The notes below the pieces were generated by a model. That model did not search any database. It was given only the letters and a program-made list of their open reading frames with translations, and had not been told where the DNA came from. The translations under genes and the position numbers were made by a program. Positions 34,371-46,548 of a stretch of DNA of 64,000 bases are shown in pieces (the stretch's first letter is position 1; every line of letters begins with the position of its first letter). Source of the DNA: Scilla litardierei (Eukaryota; Streptophyta; Magnoliopsida; Asparagales; Asparagaceae); assembly GCA_030789695.1 (NCBI GenBank), contig CM061142.1:45121375-45185374 (forward strand), given 5' to 3'.

Positions 34371-36394
34371 TGACCGGCGCCTCGTTTACGGTTTGGGCGC
34401 GGTGTCGTTTTACCACAAGTGCACGGTTAGTGTAGGGTGCGGGTTTATCGAACTCAGGGAGGTGGATGGCTTGAATGGCTACTAGCCTCGCCTAGGTTGT
34501 GTGCTAGCTACACGGGTGATATGGGTGGAAGTGTAGAAATAAAAGAAAGAAATGAAAAGGACACGAAAAGAATCCCCGCTAACACGGGCTAGAGCATTCA
34601 TGACACTTGGCATTTGACTTGACCCAGGGTGAGACATTGCCCCAAAAGGTGGTACCTAGTGTCCATGGCCCGATATTCCGGTCGGTGCCTAGTACGCTAG
34701 GCCTACCCGGTTCCGGACGATGGGCATTCCCATGTCCATTAACACCTTCCGCAATCGGGAGCATTAAGGCCACAATGATAACTCCCAACATTTCGTCCAA
34801 GCCATTCCCACGCGCGAGGACTCGATGTCAATGCTAGAGGCGTGAGCTATGGCTAGGGAGTCAACCGCCAAGTTTATTCCCCCTTGGCCCGACGGTCAGA
34901 GGCGGTCTTTCTCCCGCCAATGACAATAAAACGCCCCCACGTAACCCTAATGGCCAAATAGGTCGAATGTGATTTCTAGCAATACATCAAAGCAGATCTT
35001 GACTGGACAAGACACCGGACCCCAATCCCCAACACATCTAGTGTGTTACCGTACGAATTGGACTCAGATTGTTAGAAATCCACATTGACACATTTCATCG
35101 AACACATGCCATGCAACCAGGCCAAATGTAAATTTCCAAGCATCAATCCTACCCTAACCCGTATTAGGGTTCATCAAACACTACTCGATGGTGAAGAACA
35201 TGATAGAAAGAAATAATAATGACAAACAAACATTCACCATCAACCAACAAAGAAAATAACACAAAACAATAGAAAATGAGAGAAGAAAATACTTAGCTTG
35301 CAATTGAACCCATCAATCCATTACAAGGTTTATTGTAAGATAAAACCCTAATCTAACCTAACCTAAAACTCCCAAGAAAGGGGAGGGAAGCTTGCTGAAA
35401 AATGGGAGAGAATCCTCTCCAAGTCGTGCTCCAACTCCCCTTTATAAGCCCACTCAAAACCCAACCGGTTCGGGTCCAAAACCCACTCAAATCTGCTAAA
35501 AACAGGCCCACCCGATCGGGTGAAAGTTCACCTGATCGGGTGGACAGAAACAGAGACTCAAAAATACAGAAAATGATCTCACCCAGTCGGGTGGAAGTTC
35601 ACCCGATCGGGTGAAGTTCAATTCCAGACAGCACCCAATTTCAGCACATAGCCGCGCTCAGAAAATTCCAGAAAAATTGTAGAAAAATCGGATTTGGGCA
35701 TGCGACCTATCGTTGGAAATCTAACGACGATACCGACGCTAGAAAAATAAGAGATCACCCAAAACCCCTCTGGAATGATAGAAGATCTTCACTTAGTGCA
35801 TCAGCAGCGCGCGAAAGTGGAGGAAAAGGCCACCCGATCGGTTGAAACATCAACCGATCGGGTGAGCTGCTTGTTGCTTTGGCCATCGGGCTTCGGGAGC
35901 TTCAACCAGTCACTGAGGAGAACGGGTAGAGCCGTTGGTTCGATATTTGAGGCGATGCGGCTACAGATGAACCGATCGGGTGAGATGTCACCCGATCGGT
36001 TGGAATTCAGCTCCAAATTTCCGAGAACTCAGCTGTGTTCAACCGGTCGGCAAACCGGTCGGTTGATCTTCACTTCGCTTCAGCTTCCATTCAGGTCGTA
36101 CACGCGTACATCACCCGATCGGTTGGCTGTGTCCAACCGATCGGGTGGGGGCTGAAAGATGGCAATCTTGGTCGTTTGACCCCCTGAATCGTGCGTGACT
36201 CCTCCCGTTGCTCCGGGGGCTCATGATATCTTCATTATATGTCCCAAATGCTGGAAATCTCCTGCATTCACACAAAAAAGACAAAGAATTGAAATAAAAC
36301 TAGAAATCACAAGAAAACGGGTACAGAACGACGGAAAACAGTGGAAAATCACAAAGAAGACGTGCGTGAATATATGAAATATAAATGCACGTCA
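34371..36394 (-). repeat. 5' LTR of the reversed element
   Basis: 2,024 bp from TGACC to GTCA on the plus strand. Palindrome words CACCCGATCGGGTG and CAACCGATCGGGTG fill 35,508-36,150. The minus-strand TATAAA box is at 35,441-35,446, about 70 bp downstream of the array in the reading direction. At 35,418-35,425 it keeps the unbroken CTCCAAGT where the other LTR is split by the CACTA. Confidence 0.93.
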
Positions 36395-37007
36395 TGTACT
36401 CGGTGACATGTACATGAAGAAGAACATTTAAAACCAATTGTATTTGAAGAAGAAGTTTTTCGATTTGAAACTTAAGGAAGGTGTTTCTATTGAGTAACAT
36501 CTTGATTACTACAACAAGCTTCTAACCGACCTGATGAATGTCGATGTTAAGGCCGATGACAAAGATAGAGCAATGATCCTCCTCCATTCTCTATCTAATG
36601 ATTACGAGTACTCGGTGTCAGTTGTTACTAACAGTAATAACTACCTCACGTTTGAAGAAGTGTCCAATAATCTTACAAGCAATGAGTTCAAGAAGAACAA
36701 GGACACAAGAAGCCTAGCAACCGACGCTCTTACCATGGTAAGAGGTCAAAGCAATGAGAGTGGTGGAGCCCAGAAGGGATATTTTCGATCCAAGTCTTGG
36801 GACAAGAGTAGAGGCCCTCCTCATAAGAATTTGGTGAAGGGCCAATATGCCTTTTGTTGGGAGAAATGGCATTGGGTCAGAGACTGTCCAAAAGCAAAGA
36901 AGAAGCACGACACGACCTTAAACATTGTTAAATGCATTGAGGTCGAAGAGTGGGCATTAGTCTGTGCTTTAGAGGTCGTGCCGTTAGATATTGGGTGCTT
37001 GATTTAG
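36395..37007 (+). pseudogene. Outer Copia gag, 3' part
   Basis: Begins with the TSD copy TGTAC and continues gag (VLGDMYMKKN, then DLKLKEGVSIE). Stops lie near 36,430 and 36,495. The open stretch from 36,534 has MILLHSLSNDYEYSV and ends with a damaged zinc knuckle (CWEKWHWVRDC, one Cys of CCHC lost). The frame then shifts toward the protease. Confidence 0.85.
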
Positions 37008-38664
37008 GATGCTCCTTTCATATGACGCCACAGAGAGAGCACTTTACGACCATCCATAAAGTTGGTAAAAGTATTATCCTACTGAACGATGACCAAGCTT
37101 GCAGTACGGTAGGCATCGGGACAGTTTGGATGAAGATGGATGACGGTGTTACACGAGACATCGAAGAGGTGCGTTATGTTTACGACCTAAAGTGCAACCT
37201 CATATCGATGGATTCACTCGAAGCCAAGGGCTGTCGAGTGATAATGAAGAATGAAGCGTTGAGGGTGACCCGAGGAGCTATGATCATGATGAATGGGAAG
37301 CGTGAAGGCAAACTCTACTATTTGGATGGCTTGAACATGACTGGCACAACAACACTGACCCGTGAGGCTAACAAAGATGACTCGTTGCTTTGGAATATGT
37401 GATTAGGGCATGTTGGAGAGAAAGCGTTACAGAAGATTATCGAAGGAGATCGTCTAAAGGGGAGCTAAGACGGGGACGATAGAGTTATGCGAGCATTGTG
37501 TCTTTGGAAAACAGACACGTGCTTCTTTTGGAACGGTCATCCATAATACGAAAGGAGAGCTTGACTATGTTCACACCGACTTATGAGAGCCGACTAGGTC
37601 GGACTCATTACAAGGTAAATACAACTTTGTATTTTTCATTGATGATTTCTCACGTATGGTTTGGGTGTTTCCTCTGAAGTCTAAAGACCAAGTTCTGAAC
37701 AAGTTCATAGAATGGAAGAAGTTGGTCAAGACCCAGACAAGTCGAAAAGTCAGACAACTCCGGTGTGATAACGGTGGAGAGTATAGGTTGGAGCTCTTTT
37801 AAGATTTCTACAGAAAGGAAGGGATTCAGAGACACTTTACCGTCAGTGGTATGTAGAGCAGAATGGAGGAGCTAAAAAGATGAATCGAACTTTGCTGGAG
37901 AAGGTCCGATGTATGCTATCTACTGCCGACCTATCCAAGGAGTTCTGGACGGATGCCCTAGAGTATGTGACCTACTTGGTCAATCGGTTACCTTATGCTA
38001 CATTGGATGGACTGCCTCCTTTAGAGGTCTGGTTAGGAAAGCTAGTTTCCGACTATGAATCTCTACTTATATGGAGCTGTCTAAGCTAATATGATGTGAA
38101 GGAGGACAAGGTCGATGCTAGAGCCAAGAAAGCCATCTTCTTGGGCTTTAGTGATGGTATCAAAGGATACAAGATGTGGTGTCTGAGACAAAGGAAAGTG
38201 ATTGTGAGCAGAGACGCAAATTTTGATGAGTCATCACTATTAAAGAAGGAGCATGGACCAACGGTGGAGCCTTAAGAGACACAAATGGAGCATGTCTACA
38301 TGGAGGTGTATGAGGTTCTAGACAGCTCGACTACTGACTCTAGCTGACCTTCACTAGAGACTGCAGATGATGTACTCCAGACAGATGCTGGTAATATTGG
38401 TGATTCAATCTCAGATGGTGGAGATAGCTCATCTCCACAGATTACACAATAGGTGGATTTCATTACAGCTATGATAACAAGGCGTGAGATACAACGACAT
38501 GCACAATACACTAAGATGGTGTCATTTGCTTTCTCCATAGTAAGTATTGAAATACACACCACTTTCAGTGATGTAGAACATTCTGAAGACCAGACAGGTG
38601 GAGGAAAGTGATGAACGAGGAGATGGAATCATTGATGAAGAATGAAACATGGGATCTAGTAGAG
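36970..38664 (+). pseudogene. Outer Copia protease-integrase-start of RT
   Basis: Protease: WVLDLGCSFHMTPQRE with the catalytic Asp, where the usual DSG reads DLG. Next come the pre-integrase LLWNM-stop-LGHVGEKAL and integrase fragments (YVHTDL, FFIDDFSRMVWVFPLKSKDQ, LRCDNGGEY, then TLLEKVRCMLSTADLSKEFW). The last piece, NEEMESLMKNETWDLVELP, is the conserved lead-in to reverse transcriptase. Several in-frame stops and shifts make it non-functional. It is cut at 38,669 by the Athila element; the next residues of RT follow at 62,834. Confidence 0.85.
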
Positions 38665-38669
38665 CTTCC

Positions 38670-40371
38670 TGATCACTCCGTATTTTACACCTTTTTTCTG
38701 CATGTTTGCATGCACTTTAGATCGCTCAAATCGTGTTTTTCATGTTTATTCGACAATATTGCGATGCTTTTCACGATTTGTTGTTTTTGTCATATTTCAG
38801 GAGATTTGGAGCGATTTGGAGTGATTCTGAGATGCACCCACTCCAGAGTGTCACCGACAACTCTCTTGAGGGGTATTTTGCTATTGGAGAGGAGTGGAAG
38901 GAGAAAGAACGTCGCAGGAGTGACGAGGAGGCAAAAATATGAAGAATGGGCATTTTGAGCATGTCACTCGGCCGAGTGAAGGAGTCACTCGGCCGACCAT
39001 CGGAAGCCCGCTCGGCCGGCCAGATCGGACACGCAACAGAGCTAATATCAGCGTGCACTCGGCCGAGCATCGCCAATTCACTCGGCCGAACCACGGATAC
39101 CCACTCGCCCGAGTGGCATCAAGACGGCGGCAGCAAAAATCACAGACTTACTGTTTTTGTACAGTCAAATTCCGAGTCGCCGTCTGCCCGAGTGACAAAT
39201 GACGTCCGCCTGAGTGACATTTGTCACTCGGCCGAGTGAGCCACGCTGCCTGTAGCGTAAACTGCGATTTTGAGGCTGCGCAGGGGCATTTTCGTCAGGG
39301 GTTTTTGGGCGATTTTGGGGGGTATTTAACCCCAGTTTCTAACCTAGTTTAAGGAGCCTTTTTCAGAACTTTTGCAGCCTTTTTGGATTAAAAGGAATTA
39401 TATTGAGCTTTTAGAGAGGAGAGAAAAGTGAGATTTTATTGGATGATATCTTGTTCTTCATTGGTTGTCTTTCTTTCTCTCAAAAACTCCATTTTTATTG
39501 AATTATTGAATATTGCTATGAATTCCATTCATTTTACTTGCGAATTTCTATTGAATTTGATTATGAATTGTGAGTAGTTCATCGTCTTAGGGCATAGGGA
39601 TGAACCATACGAACCCAATTTCAAAATTGTGATGAATTGGTGAAACTATTGCTAGGATTGATTAGGGTTAGTTTGGGATCGCTATAAAACGAATAGCTAG
39701 GGATTCATACCGATTGGGATTTGCAAGAGATTGGATCCCAATTCGATAGGAAGCCCTAGATATTCAAATTGGGTTGCATTTGAATTTCTCCGGAATCGGT
39801 TTGCAAGAGATTGGACCAAAACTAGGGTTTTCGATTGCAATTCTATACCAATACCCGTTTGCAAGAGATTGGACGGGTAGGAACTATCCCAACCTAGGTC
39901 GTAGCTCGAGTTTGCACGAGAGTGGGCTTGAGATACGATTGAACGATGATGTTGTTCTTCACGCTAGCTTGCCTAGGTTAGGGTTTGCAAGAGATTGGAC
40001 CCTACACTAGGTTTGCTATAGACCGGCAATAGCGCGAGAGCGTGAGCTTGGTTCTATATTTAGTTGCAACTAGTCCACCCAAATTTCAAGTCTTGCAATT
40101 GTGAAACCTACGAATCACAATGACGAGATGGGGCAAGTAGCGGGGATTCCCTACCCCTAGGCGTCTTTATTAATTTGTTATTCCTTTATTACATTTGAAC
40201 GACTGTGACCGCATATTTGCGAACATTTCTCGACTTTTCCTATAGCCAGGTGATTGAAGAAGACACAGTTACTAAGCCTCCCTGTGTTCGATACCCGCTC
40301 GCCGCTACACCGTGCGCTTGCGGTAAGACTACAGTGTCGCCGCTCCGGGACGTGTATCCGGGGCGCGATCA
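38670..40371 (+). repeat. Athila 5' LTR
   Basis: 1,702 bp, TGATCACTCC to GCGCGATCA. The palindrome CACTCGGCCGAGTG (38,965-38,978) and partial copies run to about 39,240. A TATA-like TATTTAA lies at 39,323-39,329. Further on, GTTTGCAAGAGATTGGA recurs several times (39,720-40,010). Confidence 0.95.
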
Positions 40372-40377
40372 AGTTTT

Positions 40378-40395
40378 TGGCGCCGTTGCCGGGGA
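40378..40395 (+). promoter_or_regulatory. tRNA-Asp primer-binding site of Athila
   Basis: TGGCGCCGTTGCCGGGGA, exact complement of the tRNA-Asp 3' end, 6 nt after the LTR. This is the usual site for Athila/Tat elements. Confidence 0.95.
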
Positions 40396-40507
40396 GCGCA
40401 ATAGTGTTTGATTCTATCTACCTAGATATTTCTTTTTTTATCATTTCTATTTATATTTTACCCTTCTTTTGTGTTAACTATTTCTTTGAAACTCTTTTCT
40501 CCCTTGC

Positions 40508-43177
40508 ATGTACACGAGATCCTCGGCGAACCGCGAAGAAATACTATACGATCCGGAGATCGAGCGTACATTGAGGAGGATCCGAGCGGATAGGAGACTC
40601 GATACGGAAGGGAATTTTATGACTGAACCTGAGACACTCGAAGGCTTGGCGGATCGAATGGCGAGGATCATTTCCATAAGAGATAGGCTTCGGCCTAAGA
40701 CTTCCTCTACGACCTTGTCCATAGCTATGCCGGAGTTGGCGGCCGACAAAAATTTCGAATTGAAGCCCGGATTGGTGGTCCTGATGCAACAAGACCCTTT
40801 TCATGGGAACTCCCATGAAAACCCTCATTACCAAATCCAGCTCTTCTTATCAAAATGTGCCACCTTCCAGATGCCGGGCGTCTCCGTGGATGCTATCAGA
40901 CTGCGTCTCTTCCCTTTCACACTCAAGGACAAGGCATTATATTGGTTGAGGATGCAATCTGAAGGAATCTTCACCACTTGGGATGAATTGGCAAGTGCCT
41001 TCGTCGACAAATTTTACCCGTCCTCCAAGACGGTAAAGATAAGAAGTGCTCTTTTGTCCTTCAAGCAAGGACCACACGAAACTCTTTATGAAGCATGGGA
41101 GCGCTTCAAGGACTTGCAACATCAATGCCCCCATCATAGCATTGAGGATTGGGATCTTGTCCACAGTTTCTACAATGGACTCCAACCGGGGACGAAGCAG
41201 ATTATTGATGCCACGGCAAATGGAGCCATTTTGTCGAAGACTCCCGATGAAGCTACGACCTTGCTTGAGGAGATGACCTCAAACAACCAACAATGGGGCG
41301 ACGAGCGAGGACACTCTTCGTCCTCCTTGAAGCCATCTAGCATTTATGAGGCCAAGGCCGTCGCGGAGCTAGCCAACAAATTTGATTCTCTCCACAAGGT
41401 TGTGGAGAGATTGGAGAAATTCATTACGGAGCCTCAAGGAGCCCCTCCTACATCCACGCCGACAAATCATATGAGCGATTGGCAAGACCAATCCCAATCC
41501 ATGTATGTAGGAGGAGAGCAAGGAGAAGGAGCTTTGGAGCAAGTTCAATACGTCGCGGGGAATTCTGGATATTGGGCCAATCCGGCCGCTAGAAACCATC
41601 TGGGATTCTCATATGCCAATAACGATGATGCATTGAACCCCCCGCCACAACAACCTCCTCAAGATCGGGCTCCACCACCACCACAACCGAATTATCCACC
41701 AATGGGGCCATCGCAACAAAATTTCCCACCGAGGCAACAAGTGGGACCTTATAGGCCACCCGGGTATAATCAAGGGTGGAGAAATCCCAACCCTCCACAA
41801 GCTCAACAACGTTCGGATTTTGAAGCTAAGGTGGATGAGTTTATGGCGGAACAAAGAAAGATTAACGCCACTTTGAAGGCGGGACAAGATTCTCTCGCCA
41901 CCGTCGTAGCTCAAATCGGGGAGCAACTTGCTTTGCTCAATAGGAACAACCAACAATTGCCGGCTCAACCCGAGCCGAATCCACGGGCAACACCGGCCAC
42001 ATCAATGCGATCGTTGAGGTTACAATGCGAGGAGGGAAGGATACCACCCCCCTTGACTCAAATTAAGGAACCCGTGGTGGAGGATCTACAAGAGAGCGAG
42101 CCGACAATTGAAGTTGAAAAAGAGAAGGAGCCGCAAGGGGAAGTGAAGTCTAGAGAGGAAGAGCTTATTGATGAGCGCCGATTTATGCCACAGGTGCCCT
42201 TCCCTCAATGGCTAGCTAGAGCCAAGATGGAGAAACGGCTAGCCAAGTTTCTCGAGTATTTGAGAGGGGTGAGCCTTAATATCCCCTTCCTCGATGCTAT
42301 AGTGGAAATCCCATCTCACGCCAAGTTCTTAAAGGACTTGATCACGGGAAAGAAGAGGAAGGAGAAGATCATGCTCGCGGAGGAAGGGACTTGGTTCACA
42401 AAGAGGGAGAAAGAGCCCGCCAAATTTAAAGATCCAGGGAGTTTCCGGATTCCTTGCACTCTAGGCGGCGTCCCCCTACAAAAAGCATTGGTAGATTTGG
42501 GGGCTAGTGTTAGCCTCATGCCTCTCTCCATGTTCCGGAAGTTGAATACCGGCACAGATTTAAAGCCTACCGACATGCGGATTCAACTAACGGACGGGAG
42601 GATTACAAGACCGGTTGGGATCGCGGAGGACATCCCACTCCAAGTTCCAGGAGGCATATGTTTACCATGTGATTTTGTGATAATGGACATCAAGGAGGAG
42701 TGCGATACATCACTCATACTTGGACGCCCGTTCCTCGCCACCGCTGGTGTCATCGTCGATGTGCGGGAGGGGACCTTTACCTTGAACATCGGCAACATCG
42801 AAGTGGAGCTCCATATACCGAAGGCAATGAAGCACATGCCGTATCATGAGGAGCTAGATTACATGGACCTCCTTGATGAGGTCATCGAAGAGGCGATACC
42901 CCACTCCATCGGCGCACCCCACAAAGATAGCTTCGAAGAAGGCCTAGATTTGGCCGAGGAAGAGAAGATGGAGCACTCCCCCGATATCTCCATGGCAATT
43001 GATGATGGCGACGCTGATGTCGCAAGAATACGGGAGCTCTGCAAGCTCTCGAAGTTGAGGACTCCGAAGAAAGCTCCACCGATACCACGATCGGTGTCAC
43101 CGGCAAAGTCGAAGCCCAGAACAAGCTCTAGCTTGGGGGAGCCACCCCCAACATTGCCCATGACGAAGGGGCGCTGA
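40508..43177 (+). CDS. gag: Athila Gag-protease polyprotein, intact (889 aa)
   Basis: Structural capsid protein and aspartic protease of the element. ATG at 40,508, 113 nt after the primer site, and no stop for 889 codons. A Retrotrans_gag capsid domain spans about residues 130-270 (FPFTLKDKALYWLRMQSEG, LYEAWERFKDLQHQCPHHS, HSFYNGLQPGTKQ, AILSKTPDEA). It is followed by a Pro/Gln-rich linker (about 375-440) and a charged Glu/Lys-rich region. A protease is centred near residue 663 (LVDLGASVSLMPLSMF), with the DLGA form typical of Athila rather than DSG/DTG, and a later SLILGRPFLA block. No CCHC knuckle is seen. The ORF ends with a Ser/Pro-rich tail; RT should follow but is missing. An intact frame amid decayed neighbours suggests recent mobility of this reduced family. 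Confidence 0.92.
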   Translation: MYTRSSANREEILYDPEIERTLRRIRADRRLDTEGNFMTEPETLEGLADRMARIISIRDRLRPKTSSTTLSIAMPELAADKNFELKPGLVVLMQQDPFHGNSHENPHYQIQLFLSKCATFQMPGVSVDAIRLRLFPFTLKDKALYWLRMQSEGIFTTWDELASAFVDKFYPSSKTVKIRSALLSFKQGPHETLYEAWERFKDLQHQCPHHSIEDWDLVHSFYNGLQPGTKQIIDATANGAILSKTPDEATTLLEEMTSNNQQWGDERGHSSSSLKPSSIYEAKAVAELANKFDSLHKVVERLEKFITEPQGAPPTSTPTNHMSDWQDQSQSMYVGGEQGEGALEQVQYVAGNSGYWANPAARNHLGFSYANNDDALNPPPQQPPQDRAPPPPQPNYPPMGPSQQNFPPRQQVGPYRPPGYNQGWRNPNPPQAQQRSDFEAKVDEFMAEQRKINATLKAGQDSLATVVAQIGEQLALLNRNNQQLPAQPEPNPRATPATSMRSLRLQCEEGRIPPPLTQIKEPVVEDLQESEPTIEVEKEKEPQGEVKSREEELIDERRFMPQVPFPQWLARAKMEKRLAKFLEYLRGVSLNIPFLDAIVEIPSHAKFLKDLITGKKRKEKIMLAEEGTWFTKREKEPAKFKDPGSFRIPCTLGGVPLQKALVDLGASVSLMPLSMFRKLNTGTDLKPTDMRIQLTDGRITRPVGIAEDIPLQVPGGICLPCDFVIMDIKEECDTSLILGRPFLATAGVIVDVREGTFTLNIGNIEVELHIPKAMKHMPYHEELDYMDLLDEVIEEAIPHSIGAPHKDSFEEGLDLAEEEKMEHSPDISMAIDDGDADVARIRELCKLSKLRTPKKAPPIPRSVSPAKSKPRTSSSLGEPPPTLPMTKGR

Positions 43178-43585
43178 GGAAGACCTCACACCATCATGAT
43201 CTAAATCCGAGTGGTCTTCCAAGCAAGTTCGATGGGTGCATCTCGTATGCACCCAACATCAAGCGTTAATTGAAAATCAAAAAGGGGTCGAGCTTAAGAC
43301 CTTAAACGAGCGCTTGTCAGGAGGCAACCCGGCGGTTATCGCATTTTTCTATTTTAGTTTTTATTTTTTGTTTTAGACTTTATTAGTGTTTTTGAGTCAT
43401 TTGCCCGAAAAATTATGACAACGGGTCCTATTTTCTTTGACAGGAGAGGAGAACGGGATATCTATCATATGGAGGATGACCAAGGCAAAGAGGAGCGCTC
43501 TAGGAATGCGCTCGAGGCTTAGGAGAAGGAAGAAACCACCTGAAGGAAGAAAAACAGATATTAGAGCCAAAACGGAGCATCACAA
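43178..43585 (+). other. Athila spacer with conserved post-pol motif
   Basis: Contains GAGCTTAAGACCTTAAACGA and, just after, CGCTTGTCAGGAGGCAACCC (about 43,289-43,330), a motif that in Athila-type elements normally follows pol. Its position right after gag-protease marks the place where RT, RNase H and integrase have been deleted. No gene is seen. Confidence 0.55.
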
Positions 43586-43960
43586 TAGAAAACAGAGCCT
43601 CACTCGGCCGAGTACCATATCCACTCGGCCGAGCAACCAACGTCGTCCGCCCGAGTGGCCCACCAACGAGGGAAGTCTGCTGTACCCAACTCTCTGTTTC
43701 TTTTTGTGATTACAGTATAAATTGCCACTCGGCCGAGTATATATCTTCACTCGACCGAGTGAAACTGATACGCTCCTAGGGCGAGAATTGCCGAGTAGCT
43801 TGTGCCACTCGGCCGAATGGACTTTTTCCACTCGGCCGAGGGTGGCAAAGCCACTCGGCCGAGTCGTAAGAGGCGAGGCGTTTTTAAAATAATTTCATTA
43901 CGATCACTTGGCCGAGTGACATAGTCACTCGGCCGAGTCGTAACTAATCCTATATAAGCT
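43586..43960 (+). promoter_or_regulatory. Internal palindrome array and TATA box ahead of Athila ORF1
   Basis: Many copies of CACTCGGCCGAGT and near-forms (for example about 43,601, 43,621, 43,726 and 43,852), the same word as in the LTR, end about 10 bp before TATATAAG (43,951-43,958). ORF1 begins 545 bp downstream. This copies the layout of the LTR promoter and suggests an internal promoter for the accessory ORF. Function is inferred. Confidence 0.6.
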
Positions 43961-44502
43961 GACGCGGGCTCGGCGCGGAATTCGAAGCGACAAAATTTTC
44001 GATCGCCCGAACCCGCGCCTCTTCAACCCTCGCTCGCCTGCTGCGACAGTTCACTCGCCCGACCGCCGTGCCCGCCGGTCTGACCGCCGCGCCGCCGCCG
44101 GCTGACGATCGCCGCCGCTCCGACCGACCGCCGTCGACTCCCTTGCCGTTAGCCAACCTCCGGTACCCCCGATTTCGCCCATTTCTCCATTTTCTCGTAT
44201 TTTTCGACGATCCATGCACTAATCGAGCCCCTAAATCAAATTAATTTCATTATCTATCTATTATACCCCTAACCCCCATGTATTTTGAATTTTACACACT
44301 GATATCGTTGTTTGATGTGCAGGCTATCTTGGGAGCTTAAGGGAGCTTAGGGGAGCTTCCGGGCGCGCTTTTTGGCCTTGTGGAGTCGGTGTCTTCGCAC
44401 GCATCTGCTGGTTTGCTCTCGCGGCGTGTTCAGGTACCTTCGTTCCATTTATTTTAGCACGCCGCATTTTTTCCATTCGTTGGGTGATCACTCGGGGCAC
44501 AC

Positions 44503-46548
44503 ATGCCGCCCCGAACACGGCCACGCACTAGGAGAGCTTCTGCCAAGCGGAAGCGACCGGATAAGCCCGGCCCCTCCCACGAGATGGAGGACTCTCCTCC
44601 GCCTACACCACCTCACCTCACACAGCCATAGCCTGCCGATCCAGTCGACCCACAGCCACTTCCAGCCGAGCCCATCCACCCACAGCCACCACCGGCTCCT
44701 ATCGTCGGGCCACTGGGTATTACGTTTCGAGACGATGCACATCGCATCGCCCAGCGCTCGATAGTGCCCTCCAGGTTCGCACACCTTGCAGACCTAGATC
44801 GCCTGGGGGTACTCGAGGGGATGCTCACGTTGTACGACAACGTGGGTTGGTGAGATTTTCTTTCTGTGTCGGCGGACACCTACGTCCGCCCGACACTCGA
44901 GGTACTTAGCTCGATCGCCCGGACCGCTAAGGGATGCTCCTTTAGACTTATGGATCGAGAGTGTCAGATCACTCTCGATATGCTTCGAGCGTTCTTTCAG
45001 TGGCCCGCAGTCCCCACACCCGACCGAGCCTACGCCCCCACACACATCCCTCCCCCATCTTTCGATTCAAACGCCTTTTGGGCCAGGATCACGGGTTTAC
45101 CACAGGCCTTTGACCCTAGTAGGGCCAAGGCCTCAGCCATAGTCCACCCCTGCCTCTGCATAGCACAGCGCCTTATGGCGACCACCTTTCTAGCGAGGTA
45201 CGAGCCTGGGACGATGTCTACGCCTGAGCTCTATATGCTCTATGCGATGACTCGCCCCAGAGTTCTTGATAGGGATGGTGTTACGATGGTCCCCGCCGTT
45301 GAGATTGACGTCGCTAGCTGGTTTTTGGACCGCATCATCGTATCGGTGGGTGCTCGCTCCCTGATATGTTGCGGCGGCCTGATCACCATGCTTGCCCTGA
45401 TGACCGGCGAGGACCTCCCGGCCGACCTGCATCGACCTTCGGGCCCTACTTCACTTTCCATAGACGTCATGGTCCGGATGAAGATGCTTCGTCCACACGG
45501 CCAGCGGCACTGGGTTTGGTTGCACGGTCATTTCGGTGATGACTACATGATCCTACCGAGCCCTACTCGGACACACATAGGACCAGCACACGAGGACTGG
45601 CTTCCGGCGATGGATCTCCTGATCCCCGCCGCCTACGTGCTCGAGGCCGAGGAGGCTGAGCAGGCACCCCCTGCACCTGTAGACCCTGTGATCCCTCAGC
45701 CTGAGCCCGCACCTTCTGCCGCTCCCGACACCTCTGTCCACACTTCTGCCGGTGTCGGGAGTACACTTGCTGAGCCGTCCTCCACTACCACCATGCCTAC
45801 CACCATGCCTACCACCACCCCACCACTGTTATGCCCCTGTCGGTTGAGCCACTCACCTCTCTGCTACCCGAGCGTCCAACCACCATACTTGAGAGCGACG
45901 GGCCTTCTTTCACTACCGTAGTGGAGACCATGGCCAGTATGATCTCCGCTGGGCTGTCACCTTTTGGTCCATTCACTTCCTCCCCAGCGGTTGACCTTTC
46001 TGTCTCCACGGTAGCCGTCCTATCTGAGAGTGTCGTGACGTCTGTTCCCACGTCTGTGTCACTGATCTCTCTCGCTGCCTCGTCACCGATTCTGTCTTCC
46101 ACTTCCACTGCTGCTGCTTCCACCTCACACCAGCCTGCGTCCCAGCCTCGCACTGAGGCTGGGCATCCACTAGTGAGCACAGCACCCTTTCGACCCATGC
46201 CTGATGTCCCGATCACCTACACCGCCTGTATTAGACAGCCCCGACCTGCTCAGCCTAGACCTGTCCGTCCCTCTGCTCCACCACCCCCTGACGCCTTAGT
46301 TCAGAGCGTTCATTCTCTTGAGGGGGGCGATGAGTGGACTCCGGGGCGATTTTAGGGCTCTGTCTTCCACAGTCACCGCCATGCAGCACCGCCTCGAGCT
46401 ACTTCCCGGCATTCACTTTTGCCTGACCCAGATTCTCGAGCGACTGCCACGACCACCACCCACCCAGCTGACTGTTCCACCCCCACCACCACCACCACCC
46501 CCACCTCCGCCTCAGGACGGAGATGGCGCAGCACCACCAGCTTAGGCA
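44503..46548 (+). pseudogene. ATHILA ORF1-like protein gene, broken
   Basis: ATG at 44,503 opens a frame that is basic then Pro-rich, with stops at 44,629 (TAG after a Pro codon) and 44,851 (TGA). The long open part (about 44,866-45,830) contains LEVLSSIARTAKGCSFRLMD, ITLDMLRAFFQWP, STPELYMLYAMTRPRVLDRD and SWFLDRIIVSVGARSL, resembling the 'Arabidopsis retrotransposon ORF-1' (ATHILA) family. The frame shifts near 45,780-45,835, within an ACCACCATGCCT repeat, and returns near 46,318 for a tail ending in poly-Pro. The Sirevirus lies just downstream at 46,554. The function of this family is unknown. Confidence 0.7.

Larger units (their letters stand above)
22771..36394 (-). mobile_element. Non-autonomous Gypsy-type LTR element, reversed, gag-like ORF only
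   Basis: Two LTRs of about 2.0 kb (22,771-30,969, interrupted, and 34,371-36,394) flank 3.4 kb of internal DNA. The TSD is TGTAC (22,766-22,770 and 36,395-36,399). The tRNA-Asp primer site and polypurine tract show that it reads leftward. No RT, RNase H, integrase or protease is present, only a zinc-knuckle ORF, so it must be mobilised in trans. The primer site, its 6-nt spacer and the AGCTTGGGGGATTT tract are the same as in the Athila at 38,670, which suggests an Athila-type helper. The layout resembles the TR-GAG class of non-autonomous elements. Confidence 0.9.

Noticed and set aside
44488..44784. Minus-strand frames opposite Athila ORF1 as genes
   Set aside because: Shadows of the sense Pro-rich coding region with no recognisable product.
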